From UBA9676 sp036522155 (GTDB taxonomy: Bacteria > Actinomycetota > Actinomycetes > Streptosporangiales > Streptosporangiaceae): a stretch of 64,000 bases of DNA. Numbering within the stretch: the stretch's first letter is position 1; each line of letters begins with the position of its first letter. The notes beneath the pieces were generated by a model. The model did not search any database. It was not told where the DNA came from and saw only the letters and a list, made by a program, of their open reading frames with translations. The stretch is taken from assembly GCA_036522155.1 (NCBI GenBank), contig DATDGI010000072.1, positions 12,159 to 76,158 of the forward strand, read 5' to 3'. The translations under genes and the position numbers were made by a program. Of the stretch, positions 25,724 through 33,405 are shown one piece after another.

Positions 25724-25921
25724 TTACTGCGCCCGGCGGCGGCCGCGGAATCCGAGACCCAGGATCACCAGGCCGATCAGCGCGACCACCGGCCCGATCA
25801 CGGCCCACAGGGTGGCCCCGGTCATGAAGCTGCCGTTGATGTAGCCCAGACCTTGCAGGGTAAAGATGATCCCGGTCAGCGCGATCAGCGCACCGATCAC
25901 CGCCAGCACAATTCGCTTCAT
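25724..25921 (-). CDS. Small membrane protein, two helices
   Basis: This 65-residue protein has two hydrophobic helices (about residues 4-22 and 32-52) joined by a short Gly/Ser loop, with a basic C-terminus (GFRGRRRAQ). It matches the general pattern of small actinobacterial inner-membrane proteins. Start 25921 is preferred because GGAGGG lies eight bases upstream (CAGGAGGGCACCCTG before ATG). The frame runs further to 25954 but that addition has no support. Function unknown. Confidence 0.62.
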   Translation of the reverse strand: MKRIVLAVIGALIALTGIIFTLQGLGYINGSFMTGATLWAVIGPVVALIGLVILGLGFRGRRRAQ

Positions 25922-26183
25922 CAGGGTGCCCTCCTGCCGGGTTCCGGTCCGCATCCTCGCACGCGAGCGCTCATTCTCAGAACGCCCTGGCCGCAGGAAA
26001 TGGTTCAGGCGCTGGTCAGCTGGCGTCCGGGCTGGGCGGGAAAGCCGGGGGAGGGATCGGAAGCAGCCGGGATGGTCATTGGCATCCCAGCCGCGCCGGT
26101 GCCGCCGGGCCAGTACGGTGACTTCTGACTTCGCGCGCGGCCCACCCCGTCGAACGGCCGCGCCCGGGCATCGAGGAGTTCAC

Positions 26184-26666
26184 ATGCGCGGCTTCCGCAA
26201 GTTCCTGCTGCGAGGCAACCTCGTCGACCTCGCCGTGGCGGTGGTGGTGGGGGTCGCCTTCAACCAGGTGGTGCAGGCGCTGATCAGGGACCTGATCACC
26301 CCGCTCATCAGCGCCGCGGGCGGTCAGGCCAACTTCTCCGGCCTGATCTTCTCGGTCAACAAAAGCTCGTTCTTCTACGGCGACTTCATCAACACCGCGC
26401 TGTCGTTCATCGTTATCGCCGCCGTCGTCTACTACATGGTGGTCGTGCCGGCCAACCGGATCGCCGCCGTGGCCGAGCGGAACGCCGAGGCGACCGAACG
26501 CCCGTGCCCGGAATGCCTGAGCGACATCACCCTGGCCGCCACCCGGTGCAAGTACTGCACCGCCCGGGTCGAGCCCGCGAACGTCCCTCATCAGCCGTCG
26601 TCCGGTGGCGCACACCGGCTGCGGCCAACGAACGCGCGGCCGCCTACTTTGCATCCGCGTAGCTAG
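26184..26666 (+). CDS. mscL: Large-conductance mechanosensitive channel MscL with zinc-ribbon tail
   Basis: This 160-residue protein begins with RGFRKFLLRGNLVDLAVAVV, the MscL N-terminal amphipathic and first pore helix. The second helix follows (FINTALSFIVIAAVVYYMVV), along with the cytoplasmic helix. After it come four cysteines in the pattern CPECLSDITLAATRCKYCT, a zinc ribbon often attached to actinobacterial MscL. MscL is a homopentameric emergency pressure-release channel. The ATG has GAGGAG seven bases upstream. The stop lies inside the 3' end of the convergent polymerase gene, with a 23-base overlap. Confidence 0.92.
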   Translation: MRGFRKFLLRGNLVDLAVAVVVGVAFNQVVQALIRDLITPLISAAGGQANFSGLIFSVNKSSFFYGDFINTALSFIVIAAVVYYMVVVPANRIAAVAERNAEATERPCPECLSDITLAATRCKYCTARVEPANVPHQPSSGGAHRLRPTNARPPTLHPRS

Positions 26667-28410
26667 CCACCACGGCGGTCGTCACCGGGAACCGGACCGG
26701 GGTCGGGCCGAACACCAGCCGCCCGGCCTCGGCCGCGGCCGCCCCGACCGCCTCCACCACCGGCCCGGCCAGGCTCTCCTGGCAATGCACGATCACCTCG
26801 TCATGCTGGAAGAAGACGAGCTCGGCCGCGTCCCGTGGCCGGCTGCGGGCCGGCTTCACCGCAGCGGTGGACGGCTCCGGGGCCTGATCGGGCCCGGGGG
26901 CGACACCGTCGTTAGGCAGGCACATCGCCGCCAGGCGGCGGCGCAGACCGGCGAGCAGCACGATGGCCCAGTCGGCCGCGCTGGCCTGGACGACGAAGTT
27001 GCGCGTGAACCGGCCGCGGGCGCGCAACGACCGGCCCGCCCGGGCCTCCTCCGCGTCGGGCTCGTCGGCGACGGCGGTCAGCCCGCGCCAGGCGGCCGAT
27101 GGCGGCGGGCAGGTGCGGCCGAGCCGGGACCGCACCACCCGGCCCTCTTCTCCGGCCCGCGCCGCGGCCTCCACGTACTGGGCGGCGAGCGGGAACCGGC
27201 GGCGCAGCACGGCCAGCAACTGGCCCGCCTCGCCGCCCGCGCCGCCGTACATCGCCGACAGCAGCGCCACCTTGGCCTTGACCCGCTCACCGCCGAACGC
27301 CCCGGCCAGCGCCTGGTACAGGTCGCCGGTGCCCGCCGCCGCCGCGAGCGCCCGGTCCTCGGCCAGGGCGGCCAGCACCCGTGGTTCGAGCTGCGCGGCG
27401 TCGGCGACCACCAGCACGTGGCCAGGGTCGGCCACCACCGCGCGGCGCAGCAGCCGCGGGATCTGCAGAGCGCCGCCGCCGCGCGAGGCCCACCGGCCCG
27501 ACACCACCCCGCCGACCACGTATTCGGGCCGGAACCGGCCGTCGGTCACCCACTCGTCCAGCCAGGCCCACCCGTGCGCGGCGTGCAGCCGGGCGAGTTC
27601 CTTGTACTCCAGCAGCAGCGGCGCCGCCGGGTGATCGACCTCGCGCAGCACCGCCGACCGGGTCGACGCGACCCTTACGCCGTCGGCCGCCAACGCCCGG
27701 ATCACCTGCGCGGGCGAGTCTGGGTTGACCGGGCGGCCGAACGCATCGGCGATCCTGGCCGCCAGATCCGCTAGCCGGGCCGGGCGCAGGCCGGGGACCG
27801 GGCGGGGGCCGAGTTGCTCGGTCAGCATCCGGTCGTGCACGTCGGCCCGCCACGGCAGGCCGTGGCTGCCCATTTCGGCCGCGATCAGGCCGCCCGCCGA
27901 TTCGGCCGCTACCAGCAGCCCGAACCGGTCCGGATGCTCGTCCGAGGCCATCCGGCGCAGCTGATCGGCATGCACCGCGACGACCGCGGCCAGCGCGGCC
28001 TGCGGCTCTCCGAACGCCGGGTCGGCCGCCTCGAACAGGGCGTCCTGACCGGGACGCGCCGCCGCCAGGCGTGACCCGGTGCCCGCCGCCGGCGCGGTCG
28101 TCCCGGTCAGCCGGGCCCAGGCCGCGGCCAGCGACGCGGGCGCGCCGGGCCGCTCCTCCCGCCCGAGCAGCAGCGCCTCGGTCAGGGCCAGGTCATGGCA
28201 GCGCTCGACCCGAACGCCCGCCCGGAGCAGCCCGGGGTAGATATCCGCGGTCGCCGCCCACACCCACCGCACGTCACCGCGCCGCTCGGTGTCCGCGACG
28301 GCCGCCGGAAGATCTTCATGCCGAACGAAAGGCCCGCGGCTGGTCCCGTCGTCGGAGAGTTCGGCCAGCCAGCAACCGCCTTCTGGGCTGGCGACCACTG
28401 CGACCCGCAC
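26644..28410 (-). CDS. PolA-like bifunctional 3'-5' exonuclease/DNA polymerase
   Basis: This 588-residue protein belongs to the short actinobacterial family A polymerases. The polymerase palm motif A reads VADAAQLEPRV (canonical DYSQIELRV), keeping the catalytic Asp but changing Tyr/Ser to Ala and the Ile/Leu pair. The O-helix region is KAKVALLSAMYGG, keeping the Lys eight residues before Tyr. Motif C is QHDEVIVHC with the catalytic Asp-Glu. The N-terminal part resembles a degenerate exonuclease domain. It is distinct from the housekeeping PolA by size and by lacking a 5'-3' exonuclease region. GTG 28410 begins MRVAVVASPEGG, the family start. A second, unlinked PolA probably serves replication. 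Confidence 0.85.
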   Translation of the reverse strand: MRVAVVASPEGGCWLAELSDDGTSRGPFVRHEDLPAAVADTERRGDVRWVWAATADIYPGLLRAGVRVERCHDLALTEALLLGREERPGAPASLAAAWARLTGTTAPAAGTGSRLAAARPGQDALFEAADPAFGEPQAALAAVVAVHADQLRRMASDEHPDRFGLLVAAESAGGLIAAEMGSHGLPWRADVHDRMLTEQLGPRPVPGLRPARLADLAARIADAFGRPVNPDSPAQVIRALAADGVRVASTRSAVLREVDHPAAPLLLEYKELARLHAAHGWAWLDEWVTDGRFRPEYVVGGVVSGRWASRGGGALQIPRLLRRAVVADPGHVLVVADAAQLEPRVLAALAEDRALAAAAGTGDLYQALAGAFGGERVKAKVALLSAMYGGAGGEAGQLLAVLRRRFPLAAQYVEAAARAGEEGRVVRSRLGRTCPPPSAAWRGLTAVADEPDAEEARAGRSLRARGRFTRNFVVQASAADWAIVLLAGLRRRLAAMCLPNDGVAPGPDQAPEPSTAAVKPARSRPRDAAELVFFQHDEVIVHCQESLAGPVVEAVGAAAAEAGRLVFGPTPVRFPVTTAVVASYADAK

Positions 28411-28450
28411 GGATAGATTCTCGCCTGCCGGTCCGACAGGCACGGCCACC

Positions 28451-28474
28451 GCCGGGCGGGGCGCCCCGCCCGGC
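28451..28474. repeat. 24-base perfect palindrome upstream of the polymerase gene
   Basis: Twelve-base arms (left arm GCCGGGCGGGGC) form a self-complementary block in the leader of the polymerase gene on the minus strand, about 40-65 bases before its GTG. It could act as a structured 5' leader or as a second terminator after the upstream peptide gene. Confidence 0.5.
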
Positions 28475-28485
28475 GGGTGCTGGTG

Positions 28486-28528
28486 TCTGGGCCCGGCCCG
28501 GTCCGACACAGACCGGGCCGGGCCCAGA
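28486..28528 (-). terminator. Strong terminator hairpin, 18-bp stem
   Basis: Arms of 18 bases (28486-28503 and 28511-28528) pair perfectly around a seven-base loop CGACACA. On the minus strand it lies 13 bases after the stop at 28542. That position favours termination of a gene ending there, and it separates that gene from the polymerase. Confidence 0.72.
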
Positions 28529-28541
28529 CGCTCGATGGCCG

Positions 28542-28810
28542 TCAGCCGGCCGAGGCGGCCGGTGCTGGCCTGGCAGGACCCGGGCCGCCGAGGGCCGGCC
28601 CGCCGGGCCGGGGGCCACCCCCGAACCAGCCCCCGGCCCGGCCGGTGGGCCCCACCTCGTGCATCCGGGCGGGGAAGGATGAGGTGGGGGAAGGCACCGG
28701 CGTGGCGGTGGGCCCGGCCGCGGGGGCCACCGCGCATCGGAGGTCGCGGCCGCGGCCGCCATGGCGGCCAGGAGCAGCGGCCCGCCTGGCAGCCTGCGGT
28801 TGCCCAGCAT
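28542..28810 (-). pseudogene. Probable frameshifted small secreted Pro/Gly-rich protein
   Basis: The ATG at 28810 has a strong GGAAGGAGG about ten bases upstream and opens a signal-like segment, LPGGPLLLAAMAAAAATSDA. After about 28 codons this frame loses its third-position G/C bias. The bias continues in the frame that is read from about 28730 (VAPAAGPTATPVPSPTSSFP, later GGWFGGGPRPGGPALG) to a stop at 28542. A strong hairpin follows just past that stop. Together this looks like one gene of about 90 residues broken by a single frame change, or a real shift, or a sequence error. No homology is recognised. Confidence 0.4.
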
Positions 28811-28889
28811 GGACGAGCGGCCTCCTTCCGGCCGGCCCGGCTCAGGCCGGCGGTTCAGGAGAAATCCTCATCCGGCGATCTTTGACTTT

Positions 28890-28909
28890 GCTGAAGAAAG
28901 GCTGAGAAA
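28890..28909 (-). promoter_or_regulatory. Direct repeat with 11-base period (possible response-regulator box)
   Basis: On the plus strand GCTGAAGAA (28890-28898) and GCTGAGAAA (28901-28909) repeat with an 11-base period, read on the minus strand as TTTCTCAGC and TTCTTCAGC. Such spacing is typical of OmpR/PhoB-family response-regulator sites. It stands about 80 bases upstream of the ATG at 28810, so it could regulate the secreted peptide gene. Assignment is by pattern only. Confidence 0.35.
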
Positions 28910-29013
28910 TCGGTGTGCCAGAGCCGACCGGTCATGACGCCCAGGATGCGGGCCCGCATTCCAGCACGCGATGCTGGCCCGCGGGGCCGGCGCGCTGTGC
29001 CGGTCCCGCGAGG

Positions 29014-31380
29014 TCAGTACGCGGTGCCGGACCGCGAGTCGCGGTAGGCCGGGGCCGGGACCCCGCCCACGGTCGCCCACGCGGCCAGCCGCGCCGACGC
29101 CTCGCCGGGAAGCTCACCAGCGGCCCAGCCAGCAAGTTCGGCCGCGATGGTCCCGCTCACACCCAGGTTCGCGGTGTCCGCGCCAGCCGGCTCGTCCTCG
29201 CCGGCCGACGGCTCGTCCAGGCCGGGCGCGGCCGGCGCCGGGGCCGGGACGTCCAGGTCGGCGGGCAGCGGCGCGGTCAGCAAGCCATGGGCCGGCGCTG
29301 CCGCTACCAGGCTGCCTGCCGTCACCAGGCCGTCCGCTGTCACCAGGGTGTCTGCCGCTCCCAGGCTGTCTGCCCTCACCAGACGTTCTGCCCGCTGCGG
29401 CGGGAGAGCGGCCGCCGGGGCGGTGGGAGCGGAAAGCGGGTCCGCGCCGGGGGCCGTTGCCACGCCGGACGGGACGTCGGTGGGGCGGGCAGGGATTGGT
29501 TTCGGCGTGTACGGCCGTCGCCCCTGACGCGACCGGGAATGCAGCGAGGCGCTCCCGTCCGTTGCCGCCGCCACCCGCGGCTGACTGCCGCCGGGCACCG
29601 CGGGCCGTGGCTGGTCAGTGGCCGGGGGCTGGGCATTGGGCCGGGACTGGGGAGTCGGCCGTGATTGGGCAGCCGGCCGGGGCTGGCTGGCGGCCAGGGT
29701 CTGGCCAGCAGCTGAAGGCTGAGCGGTGGCCGGGGTCCGGCCAGCAGCCAGGGACTGGTGAGTCGCTGGGGTCTGGCCAGCAGCCGAAGGCTGAGCGGTG
29801 GCCGGGGTCTGGCCAGTGGCCGGGGACTGGCCAGCGGCTGGGTACTGGCCGGTGGGCGCCGGCTGGCCTGGACCGGGCGAAGGGCGGCCGGGACCGGCGG
29901 GCCGGTGATCCGAGCGAGCGGGCTGGTGATCCCGGCGAACTGGCCGGTGATCCGGGCCGGCCGGACGGCCCGGATCGGCGGGCTGGTGGTCTCGATGCGC
30001 GGGCCGCTGGTCCGCGGGACGGTCATCCTGGCCAGCCGGACGGGTGGTGTCCTGAGCGGCCACCGGGGCTCCGGCACGCGGCTCTGTACTCACGCGCGCC
30101 GGAGTCCCGTTGTGGCCGGGTTGGCTCCCGTCCGCAGCTTCGGCCTCGGCCGGCAGGTTCGTCGCCGGGGTCCCGGCGCTGCCTGGCTCGCGGGCGTGGT
30201 CGCCGACGATGGAGCGGCCCGGACCGGTCCTGCCGGTCACCGCGCCGGTCTCCGCCGCCTTGTCCGCGGCCGCGTGGCCGTGTGCCGCGTCGTCCGCCTT
30301 CCCGCCGTTCTCTTCGGTCTTGCTGTTACCGGCCCGGTCCGCATCCGCGCGGTCATCCATCACGACGGCGGCATCGTCGTCCGGCCAGTAGCGAGCCGAG
30401 GGCCGGGTGGCCAGCTCGGCCGGGGTCCCGTCGCCGGCCAGAACGCTGACGTCGACGGGAGCTAGCCCGGCGGCCGGGTACGACTCCAGGGTGTCGGCCT
30501 TGCGCAGGGTGGCCTCATCCGTCCAGGCAGGCCGCCCGGAATCCGGCCGGGCTGGCGTCGTCACGGAACCCGCCGCGACAGCGCCGGTACCGCTGCCCTG
30601 ATAGGACACCGGGACCCGGATCGCGCCGTCGGCCGGAGCCGCGTACGGATAGCCAAGACCGGCTACCGCCGGACGCGGCCGACCGGGCTGAGCCGCCGCG
30701 ACCGGCAGGGCCACCGCGACCGGCTGGGCCACCGCGACCGGCTCGGCCGGTGCTACGGGCCGCACTGCCGTCACCGGCTGGGCCGCCGTGGCCGGCTGAG
30801 GCGCTCCGGCTGGCTGGGCCGCCGCCGCCGGCTGAGGCGCTCCGGCTGGCTGGGCCGGCGCCGCCGGCTGCACCGCTCCGGCTGGCTGAGCTGCCGCAAC
30901 TGACTGCACCGCCGTCACCGGCTGCACCGCCGTCACCGGCTGTACTGCCGCGACCGGCTGGGTCCGCGCCACCGGCTCGGCCGGTGCCACTGGCTCGGCC
31001 GGTGCCAGCGGCGGGGCAGGTGTTACCGGCGGGACGGCGACCCCAGTCAGTTCCGGGCGGCCGCGATCCGTGCGGATGCCGTTGTTCCCGGGCTGCTGGC
31101 GGGCGGCGAGGTCCGGCCGCCCGGCCGGCTCCTGGCTGACGCCAAACCCGGGGTAGTCATGGCTGTCAAGCAGGGCGGCGAGGATCTCCGCCTCGTAGGC
31201 GTCCACGCCGAGCACCACCCGGGGTTGTCCCCAGGGCTCGTCGAGGGAGTAGCCCACATAGCTCGACACGGGCGGCATCGGCTCGGCGGTCAGCCCGTGC
31301 CTGATGCGCCAGCGTTCCCATGCCCGCTCCAGTGTTGCTGCGGCCCGATGTGCGCGGGAAACCATCTCGGGATCAGGCAT
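29014..31380 (-). CDS. Large Pro/Ala/Gln-rich repeat protein with conserved N-terminal domain
   Basis: The first 75 residues of this 788-residue protein are an ordered helical domain (AAATLERAWERWRIRHGL, SSYVGYSLDEPWGQPRVVLG, VDAYEAEILAALLDSHDY). After it come low-complexity repeats: AQPVTAVQPV-like units (about residues 115-230), a mixed middle, and a Pro/Gly/Gln-rich section with DHRPAGPGRP-like and ATGQTPATAQ-like units. The end has another ordered stretch (TIAAELAGWAAGELPGEA). The start ATG 31380 follows GGGGAGGA at seven bases. There is no signal peptide or membrane helix. Function unknown; the N-domain plus long flexible tail suggests a scaffold. Repeat number probably varies between strains. 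Confidence 0.7.
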   Translation of the reverse strand: MPDPEMVSRAHRAAATLERAWERWRIRHGLTAEPMPPVSSYVGYSLDEPWGQPRVVLGVDAYEAEILAALLDSHDYPGFGVSQEPAGRPDLAARQQPGNNGIRTDRGRPELTGVAVPPVTPAPPLAPAEPVAPAEPVARTQPVAAVQPVTAVQPVTAVQSVAAAQPAGAVQPAAPAQPAGAPQPAAAAQPAGAPQPATAAQPVTAVRPVAPAEPVAVAQPVAVALPVAAAQPGRPRPAVAGLGYPYAAPADGAIRVPVSYQGSGTGAVAAGSVTTPARPDSGRPAWTDEATLRKADTLESYPAAGLAPVDVSVLAGDGTPAELATRPSARYWPDDDAAVVMDDRADADRAGNSKTEENGGKADDAAHGHAAADKAAETGAVTGRTGPGRSIVGDHAREPGSAGTPATNLPAEAEAADGSQPGHNGTPARVSTEPRAGAPVAAQDTTRPAGQDDRPADQRPAHRDHQPADPGRPAGPDHRPVRRDHQPARSDHRPAGPGRPSPGPGQPAPTGQYPAAGQSPATGQTPATAQPSAAGQTPATHQSLAAGRTPATAQPSAAGQTLAASQPRPAAQSRPTPQSRPNAQPPATDQPRPAVPGGSQPRVAAATDGSASLHSRSRQGRRPYTPKPIPARPTDVPSGVATAPGADPLSAPTAPAAALPPQRAERLVRADSLGAADTLVTADGLVTAGSLVAAAPAHGLLTAPLPADLDVPAPAPAAPGLDEPSAGEDEPAGADTANLGVSGTIAAELAGWAAGELPGEASARLAAWATVGGVPAPAYRDSRSGTAY

Positions 31381-31861
31381 TGTGCGATCCTCCCCTAAGA
31401 TCAGCGCCGCCGCCCACACCAGCCGGGATCTCCCCGCGACGCTGCCGTTCTCCAGGCAGGCGCCCAGGCCTGCCGCCGTTCTACCGCTACTGCCCTGCGA
31501 TCCGTCCCTGGCGGCCGGGCACGGCCGGCCAGAAGAACGAGTTAAGTATGTCGGACCCTCACCCCGGGCACGGGGGATTACGAAAAGTTGGTTCCTGATT
31601 ACTCTGAGCTAATGTTTGCCACGAACGCCCGGGGCTCAGATCGCTCCCCCAGGCGGCCGGATCGACCCCGGCAGCGCCTTGGCGGCACATCGCTCGGCTG
31701 AGCGGTCCGCTACGTTGCCGCCCCTGCGGCCAGTTGACCGCCGGGGCCGACCCCCCTCGTTTTGCTTGGTTACTGCTCGTGCTGGTGACTGCCGGACGTC
31801 CCCCGACCAGCCCCCGGCGTCACGCTGGCCGTTCACAGCCCGGCCACGCGTGAGTCTTTCC
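31381..31861. other. Intergenic region between bldC and the repeat-protein gene
   Basis: About 480 bases lie between the bldC stop and the start of the repeat-protein gene. Both genes are on the minus strand, so this holds the promoter of the repeat-protein gene. Open frames crossing it on the plus strand have no coding pattern. Compared with neighbours it has a relatively AT-rich stretch at about 31540-31620. I see no tRNA, riboswitch or clear promoter hexamers that I would commit to. Confidence 0.5.
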
Positions 31862-32065
31862 TCATTCAGAACGCGGCTGCGGGATGCCCGCGAGCAGGGC
31901 GCGGACCTCGGTCTCCCGGTAACGGCGATGCCCGCCGAGAGTCCGGATGGACGTGAGCTTGCCGGCCTTGGCCCAGCGTGTCACGGTCTTGGGGTCCACG
32001 CGGAACATCGTCGCGACCTCGGCGGGCGTGAGCAGAGGCTCCGCCTCAGGTGTGCGTGCAGACAT
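31862..32065 (-). CDS. bldC: BldC, MerR-like developmental transcription regulator
   Basis: This 67-residue protein is very close to Streptomyces BldC: LLTPAEVATMFRVDPKTVTRW, then GKLTSIRTLGGHRRYRETEV. It is a single winged-helix domain with the MerR-type recognition helix and wing, without the ligand-binding part. BldC is known to bind DNA cooperatively as head-to-tail oligomers and to control entry into development and secondary metabolism. The ATG at 32065 has GGGAGAGG nearby. It lies next to the vdh and pur region, as in Streptomyces. Confidence 0.96.
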   Translation of the reverse strand: MSARTPEAEPLLTPAEVATMFRVDPKTVTRWAKAGKLTSIRTLGGHRRYRETEVRALLAGIPQPRSE

Positions 32066-32166
32066 AGGTACGGCCTCTCCCTCTGGACCAGTGCTGCGAT
32101 CCTGCGTTGTTGCTTCCCTGGCTCCGGGGCGGAGCCTGCCGTGGATGTCCTATATGGCCCACTCAG

Positions 32167-32194
32167 ACCATATTGCCATCACCAGCGGTGACAA
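32167..32194 (-). promoter_or_regulatory. Candidate promoter of bldC
   Basis: On the minus strand TTGTCA (32194-32189) and TATGGT (32172-32167) are separated by 16 bases, close to the vegetative -35/-10 consensus (TTGACA, TANNNT). It lies about 100 bases before the bldC ATG. A separate 12-base palindrome, CGATACGTATCG, is at 32276-32287 upstream of it. Confidence 0.4.
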
Positions 32195-32325
32195 GTCGAC
32201 CACCAGGAGCAAAGATTCTCTCGTGACACGTCGCCCCGTTGTTTCCGGTGATCAGGTCACGCTGCGTGATTCTAGCGATACGTATCGTTGCGGCGGCACG
32301 GATTCTGAAAAGTCGTCCCTGCTGC

Positions 32326-33228
32326 TCAGCTGGCATGTTCCAGGCCCGCCAGCGGCTGCCAGCGACGGGTCACCCGGCGGTACATAGCGGTCGCCAATTC
32401 AGGCTCTCCGCGAGCGAGTGCGTTCACCGCCGCGGACATCTCGGCCACCGACTGGTCAGCGCGCAGCGCGTCGTCGCTCAGCAGGTGCACCAGGCCGCCG
32501 TAGTCGAGCTCGACCAGTGACTGGGGGTCGAACTCGGCCAGCCAGGACAGGATCTGCGCCAGTTCGGCCGGCCCGCCCGCACCCGGCCCGGACCCGGCCC
32601 CGGCCCCGGCGGCACCGTCCGCACACCGGCAGCTGTCCAGTGCCGCTCGCACCCGCGCGCGGGCCAGGGGCATCGCTGTCGAGTAGAGGAGTGCGCGGGC
32701 CGGCGCCCCGGCCTCACCGGCACCGGCCCGCCCGCCCAGAGGGCCGGGCTGCCCGTCGAGGACCAGCCAGCGCTCGTCCGGCGCGAACGGCAGGAACCAG
32801 GCGGGTGGCACCGACCAGGTGCTGGCCTGGATGTGAATCCGCAGGACACCGGGCTGCCCCCGGCAGTTGGCGAAGCCGGTGACGGCCGCGTCCACCGCCG
32901 CCGGCGGGAGCGCGGCCAGCCGCAACTGCGGCGCTGTCGCCCGTAGCCGGGACAAGCCCAGCCACGAGCGCAGCCGCGTCTGCCAGGGGCAGATATAGGT
33001 GATCCCGTCCACCCAGCGCACGTACGCGTCGCCGCTTTCCCACTCGGGCGCCGCGACCGGCGTCATCGCGGTGAGCCGCCGCAGCGCGTCCGCGTGCTCA
33101 GCAGCGAGCGCGCCTGCCCGGCGTGGCCGGTCAGCCGATGCCGCATAGGCCGCCCAGCGCGTGCTGTCTGGCTCAGTGAAAGCCGACAGCGGCTCATAGA
33201 CGCGCAGATATGCGACGTAGGGGAGCAC
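32326..33228 (-). CDS. Conserved hypothetical protein next to bldC and vdh
   Basis: This protein of about 300 residues begins with LPYVAYLRVYEPLSAF. It has no clear signal peptide or enzyme motif, and is rich in Trp, Arg and Pro. It contains a Cys-bearing segment (SCRCADGAAGAGAGSGPG) and ends in ELDYGGLVHLLSDDALRA and AMYRRVTRRWQPLAG. A gene of this kind lies beside vdh in Streptomyces. The start chosen is GTG 33228; the frame stays open to 33273 and an earlier start cannot be excluded. Its product is unknown. The strand is opposite to the dehydrogenase gene, with about 180 bases between. Confidence 0.7.
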   Translation of the reverse strand: MLPYVAYLRVYEPLSAFTEPDSTRWAAYAASADRPRRAGALAAEHADALRRLTAMTPVAAPEWESGDAYVRWVDGITYICPWQTRLRSWLGLSRLRATAPQLRLAALPPAAVDAAVTGFANCRGQPGVLRIHIQASTWSVPPAWFLPFAPDERWLVLDGQPGPLGGRAGAGEAGAPARALLYSTAMPLARARVRAALDSCRCADGAAGAGAGSGPGAGGPAELAQILSWLAEFDPQSLVELDYGGLVHLLSDDALRADQSVAEMSAAVNALARGEPELATAMYRRVTRRWQPLAGLEHAS

Positions 33229-33405
33229 GAACGCATCGTGACACGGCGTCTCCGCCGGGCCTACGCACGACACGTAACGAGATCATCACCGTAGCTGCGC
33301 AGGCCACAGCGGCCGTGACGGCGCACCGGACAGCGTCCCGGCGACGGCATACGCTTGTTTCGACCGCATCAACGAGGACGCGGGACAAATACAGGAGTCA
33401 CCACC

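Noticed and set aside
29014..31380. Short tandem repeats that look like a CRISPR or satellite array
   Set aside because: The repeats stay in one reading frame and encode Pro/Ala/Gln units; there are no constant repeats with unique spacers.
31381..31861. A tRNA or small RNA in the 480-base gap beside bldC
   Set aside because: No cloverleaf with GTTCGAATC-like T-arm was found, and the short hairpins are unremarkable.
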